Of a DNA stretch of 53,681 nt, positions 17,609-28,242 are shown one piece after another. Every line of letters begins with the position of its first letter. The stretch's first letter is position 1. The stretch is from an uncultured Eubacteriales bacterium (GTDB lineage: Bacteria; Bacillota; Clostridia; Christensenellales; Aristaeellaceae), in assembly GCA_902778995.1 (NCBI GenBank), contig CACYZW010000009.1, positions 1 to 53,681 on the forward strand, given 5' to 3'. Under the pieces are notes generated by a model. The model was not told the origin of the DNA. It saw only the letters and a program-made list of their open reading frames with translations, and searched no databases. A program made the position numbers and the translations under genes.

Positions 17609-18295
17609 ATGGAAAATCCAAACAACAGAATCGTAGCAGTGGGCCGTCTGGACGGCGAACTGGAATTGAGCCATGAGGTGATGAACGAGCCCTTCTATAC
17701 GGGTACGCTGCTGGTCAAACGCCTTTCGGGAGCGGTGGATCGCCTGCCGGTGACGATTCCGGGCAAACTCATGGGGCTGCTGCCGGAGGAAAAATGCCAG
17801 CTGCTGGCCACCGGCCAGGTGCGCTCCTATAACAAGGTGGTCGACGGCGCGGGCCGGCTGATGGTGACGCTGTTCGCGCAGAGCATTGTCCCGTCGCCGG
17901 ACAACGACACGCTGAACCGCGTCAGCCTGACCGGGGCGCTGTGCAAGCCGCCCATCTATCGCTCCACGCCCTTTGGCCGTGAAATCTGCGATATGATGCT
18001 GGCGGTCAACCGCGCCTTCGGCAAGAGCGACTACATTCCCTGCATCGCCTGGGGGCGAAACGCCCAATACGCCTCCCGGTTCAGTGTGGGCGACCGCGTC
18101 CGTTTGACGGGCAGGCTGCAATCCCGGGAATATCAGAAGCTGCTGGAGAGCGGTGAATACATGGTGCGAAACGCCTATGAGGTTTCCTGCTTTACGCTGG
18201 AGGCCGCCGAGGGCGAGAATGCTGCTCTGCCGGCCTATGCGCCGCCACAGGTGCGATATGCCTTCGATGTCGCGGGGCACAAGCGCTTGAACTGA
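17609..18295 (+). CDS. SSB-like protein with two OB folds
   Basis: A 228-residue protein whose second half (about residues 105-200: NRVSLTGALCKPPIYRSTPFGREICDMMLAVNR..., IPCIAWGRNA, GDRVRLTGRLQSREY) matches the OB fold of bacterial single-stranded DNA-binding proteins. The first half (NRIVAVGRLDGELELSHEVMNEPFYTGTLLVKR) looks like a second, diverged OB fold. It lacks the acidic tail ending in IPF that recruits partner enzymes in housekeeping SSB; the C-terminus is basic (AGHKRLN). An SOS box in the promoter suggests it is made during DNA damage. It is probably an accessory SSB rather than the replicative one. GGAGG lies seven bases before the ATG, and a strong palindromic terminator follows. 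Confidence 0.82.
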   Translation: MENPNNRIVAVGRLDGELELSHEVMNEPFYTGTLLVKRLSGAVDRLPVTIPGKLMGLLPEEKCQLLATGQVRSYNKVVDGAGRLMVTLFAQSIVPSPDNDTLNRVSLTGALCKPPIYRSTPFGREICDMMLAVNRAFGKSDYIPCIAWGRNAQYASRFSVGDRVRLTGRLQSREYQKLLESGEYMVRNAYEVSCFTLEAAEGENAALPAYAPPQVRYAFDVAGHKRLN

Positions 18296-18338
18296 ATACC
18301 CAATGTCGAATCGCCAGGGGGCGACGGTGCGTTTCGGC

Positions 18339-18375
18339 GAATCATGGCCACCGGCTCAGCCGGTGGCCATGATTC
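18339..18375. terminator. Palindromic terminator after the SSB-like gene
   Basis: Perfect 18-base arms (18339-18356 and 18358-18375) surround a one-base centre, so about 16 pairs form with a short loop, followed by TTTGC. It lies 43 bases after the stop codon. Confidence 0.75.
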
Positions 18376-18471
18376 TTTGCAAATTCAAATATTGGGCTTG
18401 AAAAATGACGAAAATGTGATATACTGATAGACAATATCCGCCTTATACAGGGACGGCTCAGGGGAATGGAT

Positions 18472-18654
18472 ATGGCATTGACGTATAAAATCATATTGAT
18501 CGCACTCCTGGTGGCGGGCGGACTATGCCTGGTTGTCGGCCTTACGCTGATGCATCACATCGGAGGCTTCCTGCGCACCGTGGAAGAGGAAAAGGAGCGG
18601 GACGCCGCGCATCAGACGCCGTCAGGGGACAGCGAAACCGACACAAACGACTGA
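18472..18654 (+). CDS. Small single-pass membrane protein, function unknown
   Basis: Sixty residues: a short cytosolic or external start (MALTYK), one hydrophobic helix of about 20 residues (IILIALLVAGGLCLVVGLTL), then a charged tail (EEEKERD... ending in SETDTND). No family is recognised. ATG 18472 is taken because AGGGGA lies six bases upstream; ATG 18466 directly abuts that site. TTGAAA and TATACT with a 16-bp spacer lie about 40 bases upstream. The gene heads a close-packed run with fruK (13 bases away) and the potassium transporter genes, so it may serve one of them. Confidence 0.7.
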   Translation: MALTYKIILIALLVAGGLCLVVGLTLMHHIGGFLRTVEEEKERDAAHQTPSGDSETDTND

Positions 18655-18667
18655 ACAGGAGAAGATT

Positions 18668-19597
18668 ATGATCACATCCGTATCATTGAATCCCAGCATC
18701 GACCGCACGCTGGCGGTCGAGCGCTTCACCCCGGGAGGGCTGAACCGCGTCGTCAGCAAGCGGGACGTGGCCGCGGGGAAGGGTATCAACGTGGCGCTGA
18801 CCGTTTCAGAACTGGGACTGGATTCCGAATGCATCGGTTTTATGTATCGGGACGGCGCTTCCCAGTTTGAAAAGCGCCTGATGCTGAATTCCACGCCCTA
18901 TGATTTCATATGGTGCGAGGGCAGCGTGCGCACGAACATCAAGGTGTTCGACCGATCTGACGGTACGATCACGGAGCTGAACGAATCCGGCATGAATGTC
19001 GCCGTGGAGGATCTCGACCGCATGGTGGATCTGGTGGTCCGTCACGCGGAGAACAGCGACTACCTGATCCTCTCCGGGTCGCTCCCGCCGGGATGTCCGC
19101 AGGATTACTACCGCACCCTGATTCGCGCGGTGGAGGGCCTGGGGTGCCGCTGCGTACTGGATGCGGACGGCGAACGGCTGCAATACGGCCTCGAGGCAAC
19201 GCCCTTTATGATCAAGCCCAATCGCTATGAGCTTGAATCGATGATCGGCAGGCCCCTGGAGAGGATCAGCGATATACGCGAGGCCGCGCTGCGCTTCATC
19301 GACAAGGGCGTTGCCGTGGTCGCCGTGTCTTTGGGCGCGGACGGCGCGCTGATCACGGACGGCAGCGAAACCCTGTTTGCGCCCCGGATGAACATAGAGG
19401 TCAAGGGCACCGTGGGCGCGGGGGACGCGATGGTCGCCGGCCTCGTGGCGGGGTTCATGGCGGATCTGGAGCTTGAACAGTGCTTCCGCATGGGCGTGGC
19501 CTGCGCCGGTACGCGCTGTATCACCGAGGGCTACAAAACCATCGACAAGACCGTCTACAAGGCGTTTATGGACATGGTGAAGGTCGAGAGGGTGTAG
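18668..19597 (+). CDS. fruK: 1-phosphofructokinase family sugar kinase (PfkB/ribokinase superfamily)
   Basis: An ATP-dependent kinase, most likely converting fructose 1-phosphate to fructose 1,6-bisphosphate; tagatose-6-phosphate kinase is the main alternative. SLNPSIDRTLAVERF is the family's opening substrate-binding strand, GGKGINVA-like AAGKGINVALTVSELG follows, SGSLPPG lies near residue 140, and GTVGAGDAMVAG (about 247-258) carries the catalytic aspartate. The length of 309 residues is normal. No fructose PTS gene or DeoR regulator is adjacent, which is unusual for fruK; instead it is joined to TrkH/TrkA genes. Confidence 0.85.
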   Translation: MITSVSLNPSIDRTLAVERFTPGGLNRVVSKRDVAAGKGINVALTVSELGLDSECIGFMYRDGASQFEKRLMLNSTPYDFIWCEGSVRTNIKVFDRSDGTITELNESGMNVAVEDLDRMVDLVVRHAENSDYLILSGSLPPGCPQDYYRTLIRAVEGLGCRCVLDADGERLQYGLEATPFMIKPNRYELESMIGRPLERISDIREAALRFIDKGVAVVAVSLGADGALITDGSETLFAPRMNIEVKGTVGAGDAMVAGLVAGFMADLELEQCFRMGVACAGTRCITEGYKTIDKTVYKAFMDMVKVERV

Positions 19598-19599
19598 CC

Positions 19600-21021
19600 A
19601 TGCTTTCACGATGGAATGGCTACCACCAGACGGACAGGAAAACGAAACGACGCCGGTACACAGAGTCGCTTGTGCACTTGATATACCGGCGTTCGGGCTT
19701 TAACGCGCTGCCCATGATCGCCCTGAGCTTTTTGGGGATAATACTGGTTGGCAGCATCTTGTTGACGCTGCCCGTCGCATCCGCTACGGGCCACAGGGTT
19801 GCCTGGTTTGACGCGCTGTTTACCTCAACATCGGCGGTCTGCGTTACGGGACTGGTGGTTCGGGATACCGGAACGACTTATTCCCTGTTTGGGCATGTGG
19901 TGCTGTTGCTGCTGATCGAGACGGGCGGCCTTGGCTTTATGACCTTTGCAACGCTGCTCTTCCGGCTGCTGGGCCGGGGCTTTACCATGCGCGAGCGCAT
20001 GATTATGCGCGAATCGCTGAACCAGGATGATCTCGGCGGCGTGGTCAATATGGTGATGTGGGTGGCGCGCAGCGCCTTTGTGGTGCAGTTCTTGGGCGCA
20101 GTGTCGTTTTCAATTCGCTTTATTCCCATCTACGGCGTGGCAAAGGGCCTGTTTTTTTCGCTTTTTCATGCGGTTTCAGCGTTCTGCAACGCCGGCTTCG
20201 ATCTCTTTGGCGGCGGCGCGAGCCTGACGGGCTTTTCCGGCGACGTGTTGATCAACCTGACGGCGATTGCGCTGGTTGTCGTCGGCGGGATCGGTTTTAC
20301 GACGGTATACGACATAAGAAACAAGAGGCGTTTCAAGCTTTTCAGGCTGAATACCAAGCTGGTCCTGGTCAGCTATGGGGCGCTGCTGCTGACGGGCTTC
20401 GTCGTCGTGCTGGCCTTCGAGTGGGACAATCCGGGCACGCTTGGGCCCTTGGACCCCGGCAAGAAGATACTGGCGGCGTTTTTCCAGTCGGTCACGCTGC
20501 GCACGGCGGGCTTCAATACCATCGACCAGGCTGCGCTGAGGGACGCCACCAAGCTGGTCGGGGGGCTGCTCATGCTCATCGGATGCGCGCCGGCCTCGAC
20601 GGGCGGCGGCATCAAGGTGACCACCTTCGCCCTGATCGTTCTGACCGTGCGCATGGTGAGCCAGGGCAGCAGCAGCATCGTGGTATTCAAGCGCAGAATT
20701 GACCGCACGATGATTCAAAGGGCGGTCGCCATCGCATTTATCGCGATTGCAGTGGCATTTACGGATGTCTGCGTCCTGTCGCTCATCCAGCCGGACTGCG
20801 CTTTCCTTGACCTCTATTATGAATGCGTTTCCGCAGTTGGAACGGTGGGCATATCCGCCGTTGGGACGGCCAATCTGCGCCCCCTGGCACGGCTGCTGAT
20901 TATCGTCACCATGTACATCGGCCGCATCGGCCCGCTGACGATGGCGCTGCTGTTCATGAAACGGCAGACGCGGGCGCGCGAGCTGGTGCAATACCCGGAG
21001 GACCGGGTGATGCTGGGTTGA
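19600..21021 (+). CDS. ktrB: Potassium uptake channel subunit (TrkH/KtrB family)
   Basis: An integral membrane K+ (often K+/Na+) translocating subunit with 473 residues, 8-10 hydrophobic helices and the four degenerate pore-loop repeats of the SKT superfamily. Visible pore signatures include TSTSAVCVTGLVVRDTG, AFCNAGFDLFGG, RTAGFNTID and SAVGTVGISAVGT. The basic, cytosolic N-terminus (WNGYHQTDRKTKRRRY) precedes the first helix. The ATG lies two bases after the fruK stop, indicating translational coupling. The next gene supplies the cytosolic RCK gating ring. No promoter is seen in between. Confidence 0.92.
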   Translation: MLSRWNGYHQTDRKTKRRRYTESLVHLIYRRSGFNALPMIALSFLGIILVGSILLTLPVASATGHRVAWFDALFTSTSAVCVTGLVVRDTGTTYSLFGHVVLLLLIETGGLGFMTFATLLFRLLGRGFTMRERMIMRESLNQDDLGGVVNMVMWVARSAFVVQFLGAVSFSIRFIPIYGVAKGLFFSLFHAVSAFCNAGFDLFGGGASLTGFSGDVLINLTAIALVVVGGIGFTTVYDIRNKRRFKLFRLNTKLVLVSYGALLLTGFVVVLAFEWDNPGTLGPLDPGKKILAAFFQSVTLRTAGFNTIDQAALRDATKLVGGLLMLIGCAPASTGGGIKVTTFALIVLTVRMVSQGSSSIVVFKRRIDRTMIQRAVAIAFIAIAVAFTDVCVLSLIQPDCAFLDLYYECVSAVGTVGISAVGTANLRPLARLLIIVTMYIGRIGPLTMALLFMKRQTRARELVQYPEDRVMLG

Positions 21022-21055
21022 TATGCCCTGATTAAAATCCTGGAGGAATGGACAA

Positions 21056-21715
21056 ATGAACAGGAACAGCATGCAAAAGCAGTATATCGTCGTCGGCCTG
21101 GGCCGCTTTGGCCGCGCGATTGCCGAGACGCTGTGCGAGGACGGGGCGGAGGTCCTGGGAGTGGATCGCGATATGGATATGGTCGAGGATATGCGGGACC
21201 GGCTGACCCAGACCATACAGATGGACGCCATGGACCGGGACGCGCTGGAGACGCTGGGCATACGGGATTTCGACATCGCCTTCGTGACGATGGGTTCGGA
21301 TGTACGCGCCAGCGGCACCATCGTATTGCTTTTGAAGGAGCTGGGCGCGCGCCATGTCATCGCCAAGGCCCACGATGAATTCCACGGCAGAATGCTGGAA
21401 AAGCTGGGCGCCGATCAGGTTTTGTTCCCGGAGCGTGATATGGGGCGACGGGTGGCGCATAGTCTTGTATCGGGCAACGTCATCGAATTCATGGAGCTGT
21501 CCACCCAGTATTCCATGGCGGAGATACGCCCGAAGCCGGAGTGGATCGGCAAGACGCTCGCAAGCCTCGCCATGCGCAGCTCCATGGACATAAACGTGGT
21601 GGCAATTCGCAACGGCGACGAGATCAACGCGATGCCGCAGCCTGAATCCGTCATTCGAAAGGGCGACGTGATGCTGGTGGTCATCAGCGAGGAAAAGCTG
21701 AAGCAGATGCGTTAG
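21056..21715 (+). CDS. ktrA: Potassium transporter regulatory subunit (TrkA/KtrA family)
   Basis: A cytosolic RCK protein that forms a ring on the channel and gates it through bound nucleotide. VVGLGRFGRAIAETL (about residue 11) is the RCK_N Rossmann motif with GxGxxG, followed by GVDRD at the end of the second strand. The C-terminal 80 residues (GKTLASLAMRSSMDINVVAIRNGDEI...RKGDVMLVVISEEK) are an RCK_C domain. The length of 219 residues matches KtrA, half the size of enterobacterial TrkA. GGAGG precedes the ATG, 34 bases after the channel gene. Confidence 0.93.
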   Translation: MNRNSMQKQYIVVGLGRFGRAIAETLCEDGAEVLGVDRDMDMVEDMRDRLTQTIQMDAMDRDALETLGIRDFDIAFVTMGSDVRASGTIVLLLKELGARHVIAKAHDEFHGRMLEKLGADQVLFPERDMGRRVAHSLVSGNVIEFMELSTQYSMAEIRPKPEWIGKTLASLAMRSSMDINVVAIRNGDEINAMPQPESVIRKGDVMLVVISEEKLKQMR

Positions 21716-21760
21716 CATGGGCTCGCGCGTTCGCCCGATGGGACAAGGAGGATGATTTCC

Positions 21761-22420
21761 ATGGTCTCTGCGCGCGTGCGTGAAACGGTTGGATGCCTTT
21801 ACCTGGACGACGCTTCCTTCGGACTGAGCGGGCCGGACGAATCCTGCCGGACGCCCGATATACCGAAGGTTGAGACGCGGCCGTTTCGCTGCTCGGACGC
21901 CCGCAGGCTTTGGGATGAGCTTCAGACGGCCCTTCAGGGGCTCCGGGCAGAATGGGGGGCATGTTCCGTCATGGCCGTGGGGGGCGGCTGCGCCCCGGCG
22001 CTTGCGCTGGCCAGTCAGCTGCCGACGGACAGGGTCGTGCTGGTGAATCCTGCGCCGTCTGGACCCGGAGACCGTTTCCGACGCTTTCGCCCGGACGGCG
22101 GGGCGGATGTGGAAGCGGCGCGGGTTCGACGGACACTGCAAAGGCTCGCGGCCTTTGCCCGAAGAAACCTGTCCCTGTGCGTGAGCGACATGCTGACGGT
22201 GGAGGATGGGACTGGAGACGGGGGCCGTTGGGCAAGGCGCGCCTTCGGCAAGCCGGTCAACTGTCGCGTAAAGCGCCTGGTATATGGCGGCGATTGCGCT
22301 AAAGAATTGTATACAATTCGTGAATTTGCGGTGAAAGAGGTCATATCTTGTTTTTTACGTACCGGAGAAGTGCCAAAACTGCTTGCGGAAAACTCCGAAA
22401 TGTGTATAATATATGGGTAA
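21761..22420 (+). CDS. Unknown protein with a faint alpha/beta-hydrolase-like core
   Basis: This is a 219-residue protein I cannot place. One segment, CSVMAVGGGCAPALALASQL followed by DRVVLVNPAP (about residues 70-100), has the strand-turn-helix-strand shape of a serine-hydrolase nucleophile elbow, but the GxSxG serine is missing and GGGCA stands in its place. An acidic/basic middle (PGDRFRRFRPDGG) and a lysine-rich end follow. The start ATG 21761 is nine bases after AAGGAGG; an earlier ATG abuts that site. It follows ktrA by 45 bases, perhaps in the same transcript. The promoter of the next gene lies inside its last codons. Confidence 0.6.
   Translation: MVSARVRETVGCLYLDDASFGLSGPDESCRTPDIPKVETRPFRCSDARRLWDELQTALQGLRAEWGACSVMAVGGGCAPALALASQLPTDRVVLVNPAPSGPGDRFRRFRPDGGADVEAARVRRTLQRLAAFARRNLSLCVSDMLTVEDGTGDGGRWARRAFGKPVNCRVKRLVYGGDCAKELYTIREFAVKEVISCFLRTGEVPKLLAENSEMCIIYG
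22383..22410 (+). promoter_or_regulatory. Promoter of the PpiC lipoprotein gene
   Basis: TTGCGG (22383-22388) and TATAAT (22405-22410) with a 16-bp spacer overlap the 3' end of the upstream gene, 56 bases before the lipoprotein start. Confidence 0.55.
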
Positions 22421-22465
22421 ACCTATTTTTGGGTGATACTGCCCTGGATTGAGAGGAAGATTGTT

Positions 22466-23875
22466 ATGAGACACGCGCTTGTACGACTGACTGGCCTACT
22501 GATTGTGCTGATGCTTGTGCTTAGCGGCTGTAACCTGATCGGCGTCGATCCGATCATGAAGCTGGACGAGGATTTCGCCAAGCTTGCCAAGCGTTATTCC
22601 GGCGTCGTCGCGACCTATGACGGCGGCCAGGTGACCCAGGCGGACGTGATGGCCAGCTTTAGCAACATGTACAATAACTACAGCCAGATGTACAGTATGT
22701 TTGGCTACAGCGTTCCCGCGGATATGGTGACCACCGTGGAAGAATCCGTGACCAAGGAAGCGGTTGAGAACGTGGCCATCGCCGGGCAGATGGCGTCCCG
22801 CAATCTGAAGCTGGACGACGAAAAGCTGACGGAGCTGCAGAATGAGGCCGACGAGCATTACCAGGAGATGTACGATACCTTCTATGCCGGCGTCACCGAA
22901 AAGGACGACGCGGTACATGCCAAGCAGACGGAGTACAACATGGCCGTCAACGGCTTTACGAAGGACGCCCTTTACGCCATAGAGGTCGCCACGGCCAATC
23001 GGGAGATGGTCGAGCAGAACGTGCGCGAGGAGATCGCCGAGCTGAGCGACGAGGAATTGAAGGCCGCCTATGAGAAAAAGCTGAAAGAGGATGAGGACAA
23101 GTACACCGCCTCCGCCGGCAGCTTTGAATCCGACATTTCCTCTGAAGACAGCGTTGTGTGCTGGATCCCCGAGGGCTATCGCACCGTCAAGCACATCCTG
23201 ATCATCCCGGAGGAAGAGGTGCTGAACGCCTATAAGGACGCTCGCACGGCCTATGAGGATGCCCAGAGCAGGCTGGAAGACCTCAACGACGAGCTTGAAG
23301 AGCTGAGCCACGATCACGAGGACGAGGCGGACGCGGCGGAAGAAGAGCATCGTACCGCCGAGGCGATCCAGGCGGACATCGACGCGGCGAAGGCTGAAAT
23401 CGAGTCCCTGAAGGCCAGCATGGACAAGGCGGCTGAGGATTGCCTGGCGGCCGTCAAGGACAAGACGGACGAGATCTATGCCAAGCTGGAGGCGGGCGAG
23501 GATTTTGCCGCGCTGATCGAGGCTTACGGCGAGGATCCGGGCATGCAGAACGAGCCCACCAAGACCAGGGGCTACTATGTTTCCAATGCGTCGACCAACT
23601 GGGACGCGCGCTTTACGGAGGGCGCCATGTCCCTGGAAAAGGTGGGCGATGTCACGAAGACGCCCGTCGTCGGCAACAGCGGCGTTCACATCATCCGCTA
23701 TGAATCCGACGTCACGCCCGGCGCTGTCGCCCTCGAGGACATCAAGGATGCGCTGTATGAAAAGACCCTCGACACCGCCCGTTCCGACCACTACACCAGT
23801 GAATTGAACGGCTGGGTTGAGGCGCTCAATCCCAAGTACAGCCTCGATGCCTTCAACTTTGGCGAGGAAGGATAA
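22466..23875 (+). CDS. PpiC/parvulin-type foldase lipoprotein (PrsA/SurA-like)
   Basis: An extracytoplasmic peptidyl-prolyl isomerase or chaperone anchored to the membrane. The signal sequence ends in a lipobox LVLSGC at about residue 20. The middle (about 30-230) is a SurA_N-like helical region. A parvulin domain starts at YRTVKHILI (about 245) and resumes at AKLEAGEDFAALIEAYGEDPGM...GYYV, ending GNSGVHIIRYES (about 410). The two halves are separated by a Glu/Ala/Asp-rich coiled-coil insert of about 90 residues, an unusual placement. The ATG 22466 follows GAGAGGAAG. A terminator with 15-bp arms follows. Confidence 0.85.
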   Translation: MRHALVRLTGLLIVLMLVLSGCNLIGVDPIMKLDEDFAKLAKRYSGVVATYDGGQVTQADVMASFSNMYNNYSQMYSMFGYSVPADMVTTVEESVTKEAVENVAIAGQMASRNLKLDDEKLTELQNEADEHYQEMYDTFYAGVTEKDDAVHAKQTEYNMAVNGFTKDALYAIEVATANREMVEQNVREEIAELSDEELKAAYEKKLKEDEDKYTASAGSFESDISSEDSVVCWIPEGYRTVKHILIIPEEEVLNAYKDARTAYEDAQSRLEDLNDELEELSHDHEDEADAAEEEHRTAEAIQADIDAAKAEIESLKASMDKAAEDCLAAVKDKTDEIYAKLEAGEDFAALIEAYGEDPGMQNEPTKTRGYYVSNASTNWDARFTEGAMSLEKVGDVTKTPVVGNSGVHIIRYESDVTPGAVALEDIKDALYEKTLDTARSDHYTSELNGWVEALNPKYSLDAFNFGEEG

Positions 23876-23884
23876 ACTGTGATT

Positions 23885-23918
23885 CCCAAAAAAGCAGCCT
23901 GCAGGCTGCTTTTTTGGG
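23885..23918. terminator. Terminator after the foldase gene
   Basis: Perfect 15-bp arms (23885-23899 and 23904-23918) with loop TGCA contain A6 and T6 runs, so the hairpin can act in both directions. Confidence 0.9.
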
Positions 23919-23991
23919 ATTATATGCGATTGGGCGACACTGAATTATGTGTTTTTCTGGCGTTTTATGCAAACAATTAATATGTTTTGGC

Positions 23992-24020
23992 TTGCACGGA
24001 CTTCGGTTTTGATGTATAAA
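23992..24020 (+). promoter_or_regulatory. ATP synthase operon promoter
   Basis: TTGCAC (23992-23997) and TATAAA (24015-24020) have a 17-bp spacer, about 78 bases before the first gene of the operon. Confidence 0.6.
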
Positions 24021-24097
24021 TAATTGTATAGCTATTTTTCTGATTGATTGGGTTCGATGGAGACGGCGCGATGGCGCCCGGATTCTGGGAGTATCGG

Positions 24098-24550
24098 ATG
24101 AGAAAGCCGGATAAAACGGTGTTGACCCAAACGGCGCATGTCGCGCTCGGCGTACTGGCCATGGTGGCCGTCATGCTGATCGTATACGCCGTACTCGGCA
24201 AGCTGAAGCCGCCTGTAATATTCGGGTCGCTTTACTCAGGGGCGCTGGGCATCCTGAATTTCTTTATCATGGGAATGCAGGTGCAGGGCGTCGCGGACAG
24301 GATGGCGGAGCGGGAGCGCAGCGAGGACGAGATTGCCGAGCTGAGCATGCAAATGCAGAGGCGCATGCGCCTATCCTACAATATACGCATGATCGTCCTG
24401 TTCGCGCTGCTGGCGCTCGGCATTGCCGTATTCCGCTTCGATGCGCTCTCTTCGATCCTGGCGGCGCTGTTTCCCTCGGTCGTGATACGCATACTGCAAA
24501 TCGCGGAGGCAAAAAGAGCCCCCGAAACCAAAGGAAGTGACAACCCTTGA
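24098..24550 (+). CDS. atpI: ATP synthase subunit I-like protein
   Basis: A roughly 150-residue membrane protein with four hydrophobic segments (about residues 12-33, 38-58, 95-112 and 115-130) and a charged loop (ERERSEDEIAELSMQMQRRMR) in between. Position directly before atpB and overall topology identify it as AtpI, which helps to assemble the c ring. Sequence conservation of this family is weak, so the call leans on context. ATG 24098 follows GGGAG at six bases; ATG 24071 and TTG 24044 in the same frame are alternatives. The stop codon overlaps the atpB start (TTGA). Confidence 0.75.
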   Translation: MRKPDKTVLTQTAHVALGVLAMVAVMLIVYAVLGKLKPPVIFGSLYSGALGILNFFIMGMQVQGVADRMAERERSEDEIAELSMQMQRRMRLSYNIRMIVLFALLALGIAVFRFDALSSILAALFPSVVIRILQIAEAKRAPETKGSDNP

Positions 24551-25305
24551 ACCATGAGTTTACCGTAACCGGCGCGAAGGTGCTGTTTGAGATTCCTGTA
24601 CTGGGCGGCATTGCCATCACGGAGACGGTGGTGAATACATGGATCGTCATGGCGGTCATCGTCGGGCTGTGCCTGTTCATGACCAGCGGCATGCAGGTGC
24701 ATTGCCGCACCAAGCGCCAGATCGTGGCGGAGTTCATCGTCAACAAGGTGAACGGCATGGTGGGCGAAAACATGGGCGAGCATTTCCTGCGCGTTGGATA
24801 CGCGCCGCTGATCGCCACCATCATGGGCCTTTCGGCGCTGTGCTCGCTTTCGGGCATGGTGGGACTGTTCGCGCCGACATCCGATCTTTCCACGCTGCTG
24901 GCCTGGTCGCTGGTGGTATTCGTGCTGATCACCTACAACAAGTTCCGCGCGGGCGGCCCGCTGGGCTACATCAAGGGCTATTTCCAGCCGATACCGGTGC
25001 TGCTGCCCTTCAACATCATCTCCGAGTTTGCAACGCCCCTGTCCATGGCTTTCCGTCACTTCGGCAACATCGCCTCGGGCACGGTCATCATGGGGCTGCT
25101 GCGCTGGGCGCTGGGCAACCTTTCGTATATGATCTTTTCCAAGCTGCCCGGAGTGCTTGGACAGGTATTCGGCCAGATCCCGCTGTTGCAGGTGGGCATT
25201 CCGGCGGTGTTCTCGATCTACTTCGACATCTTTTCCAGTCTTCTGCAGGCGTTCATCTTCTGCATGCTGACGATGATGTACATCGGTTCGGCGGCGGAGG
25301 ATTAA
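24547..25305 (+). CDS. atpB: F-type ATP synthase subunit a
   Basis: The membrane stator subunit that forms the ion half-channels against the c ring. It has 252 residues and five to six hydrophobic helices. The essential arginine lies in LSMAFRHFGNIASGTV (about residue 175), and the following helix carries the polar residues of the half-channel. FNIISEFATPLSMAFRHFGN matches the core of subunit a. The start is TTG at 24547, overlapping the atpI stop and nine bases after AAGGAAG. It is the first structural gene of a full nine-gene operon. Confidence 0.95.
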   Translation: MNHEFTVTGAKVLFEIPVLGGIAITETVVNTWIVMAVIVGLCLFMTSGMQVHCRTKRQIVAEFIVNKVNGMVGENMGEHFLRVGYAPLIATIMGLSALCSLSGMVGLFAPTSDLSTLLAWSLVVFVLITYNKFRAGGPLGYIKGYFQPIPVLLPFNIISEFATPLSMAFRHFGNIASGTVIMGLLRWALGNLSYMIFSKLPGVLGQVFGQIPLLQVGIPAVFSIYFDIFSSLLQAFIFCMLTMMYIGSAAED

Positions 25306-25313
25306 CATAATAA

Positions 25314-25613
<300 letters not shown>

Positions 25614-25658
25614 TTTCTCTTCCGCTTTGAGACACATTCAATTCTCGGAGGAAGCAAA

Positions 25659-26158
25659 GTGAAAGTACTGGAGTTTATCTCGATAGATGCGTGGACCATC
25701 ATCTTCCAGATCTGCAATCTGCTTATACTGCTGCTGCTGGTTCGCAAATTTCTCTGGAAGCGCGTGATGGCTGTGCTGGAAGCGCGACAGAACGAGATCG
25801 ACGGCATCTATGACGCGGCAGGCAAGGACCGCCGGGAAGCCGCGCAGATGAAGGAAGAATACACCGCCCGGATGGGGAACGCCCGCGAGGAGGCGGACCG
25901 GCTGGTGCGCAACGCGATGGACACCGCCCACAACCGGGGCGACGCCATCCTGAAGGAGGCCCAGACCGAAGCCGCGCATATCAAGCAGAAGGCTGAGCGG
26001 GACATCGATCAGGAGAAGCGCAAGGCCTATTCCGAGCTGATGGGCGAGATTTCCGGGATGGCCGCGGATATCGCCGGCCGCATGGTGGAGCGCGAGATCA
26101 ACGCGGAAGATCACCGCGAGCTGGTGGAAGAATTCATCAAAAGCGCAGGTGAAGCGTC

Positions 26159-26162
<4 letters not shown>
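25659..26162 (+). CDS. atpF: F-type ATP synthase subunit b
   Basis: The peripheral stalk: one N-terminal membrane helix (IIFQICNLLILLLLVRKFL, about residues 13-31) followed by a long charged amphipathic helix rich in Ala, Glu, Lys and Arg to residue 167. The protein dimerises and links subunit a to the delta subunit. The start is GTG at 25659 after GGAGG. The stop overlaps the atpH start by four bases (GTGA). Confidence 0.94.
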
Positions 26163-28238
<2,076 letters not shown>

Positions 28239-28242
28239 TACC

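Noticed and set aside
17448-17636. 62-codon frame between the SOS promoter and the SSB-like gene
   Set aside because: Its start lies in the -35 box, so it cannot be translated from that promoter. An internal ATG at 17481 has no ribosome site.
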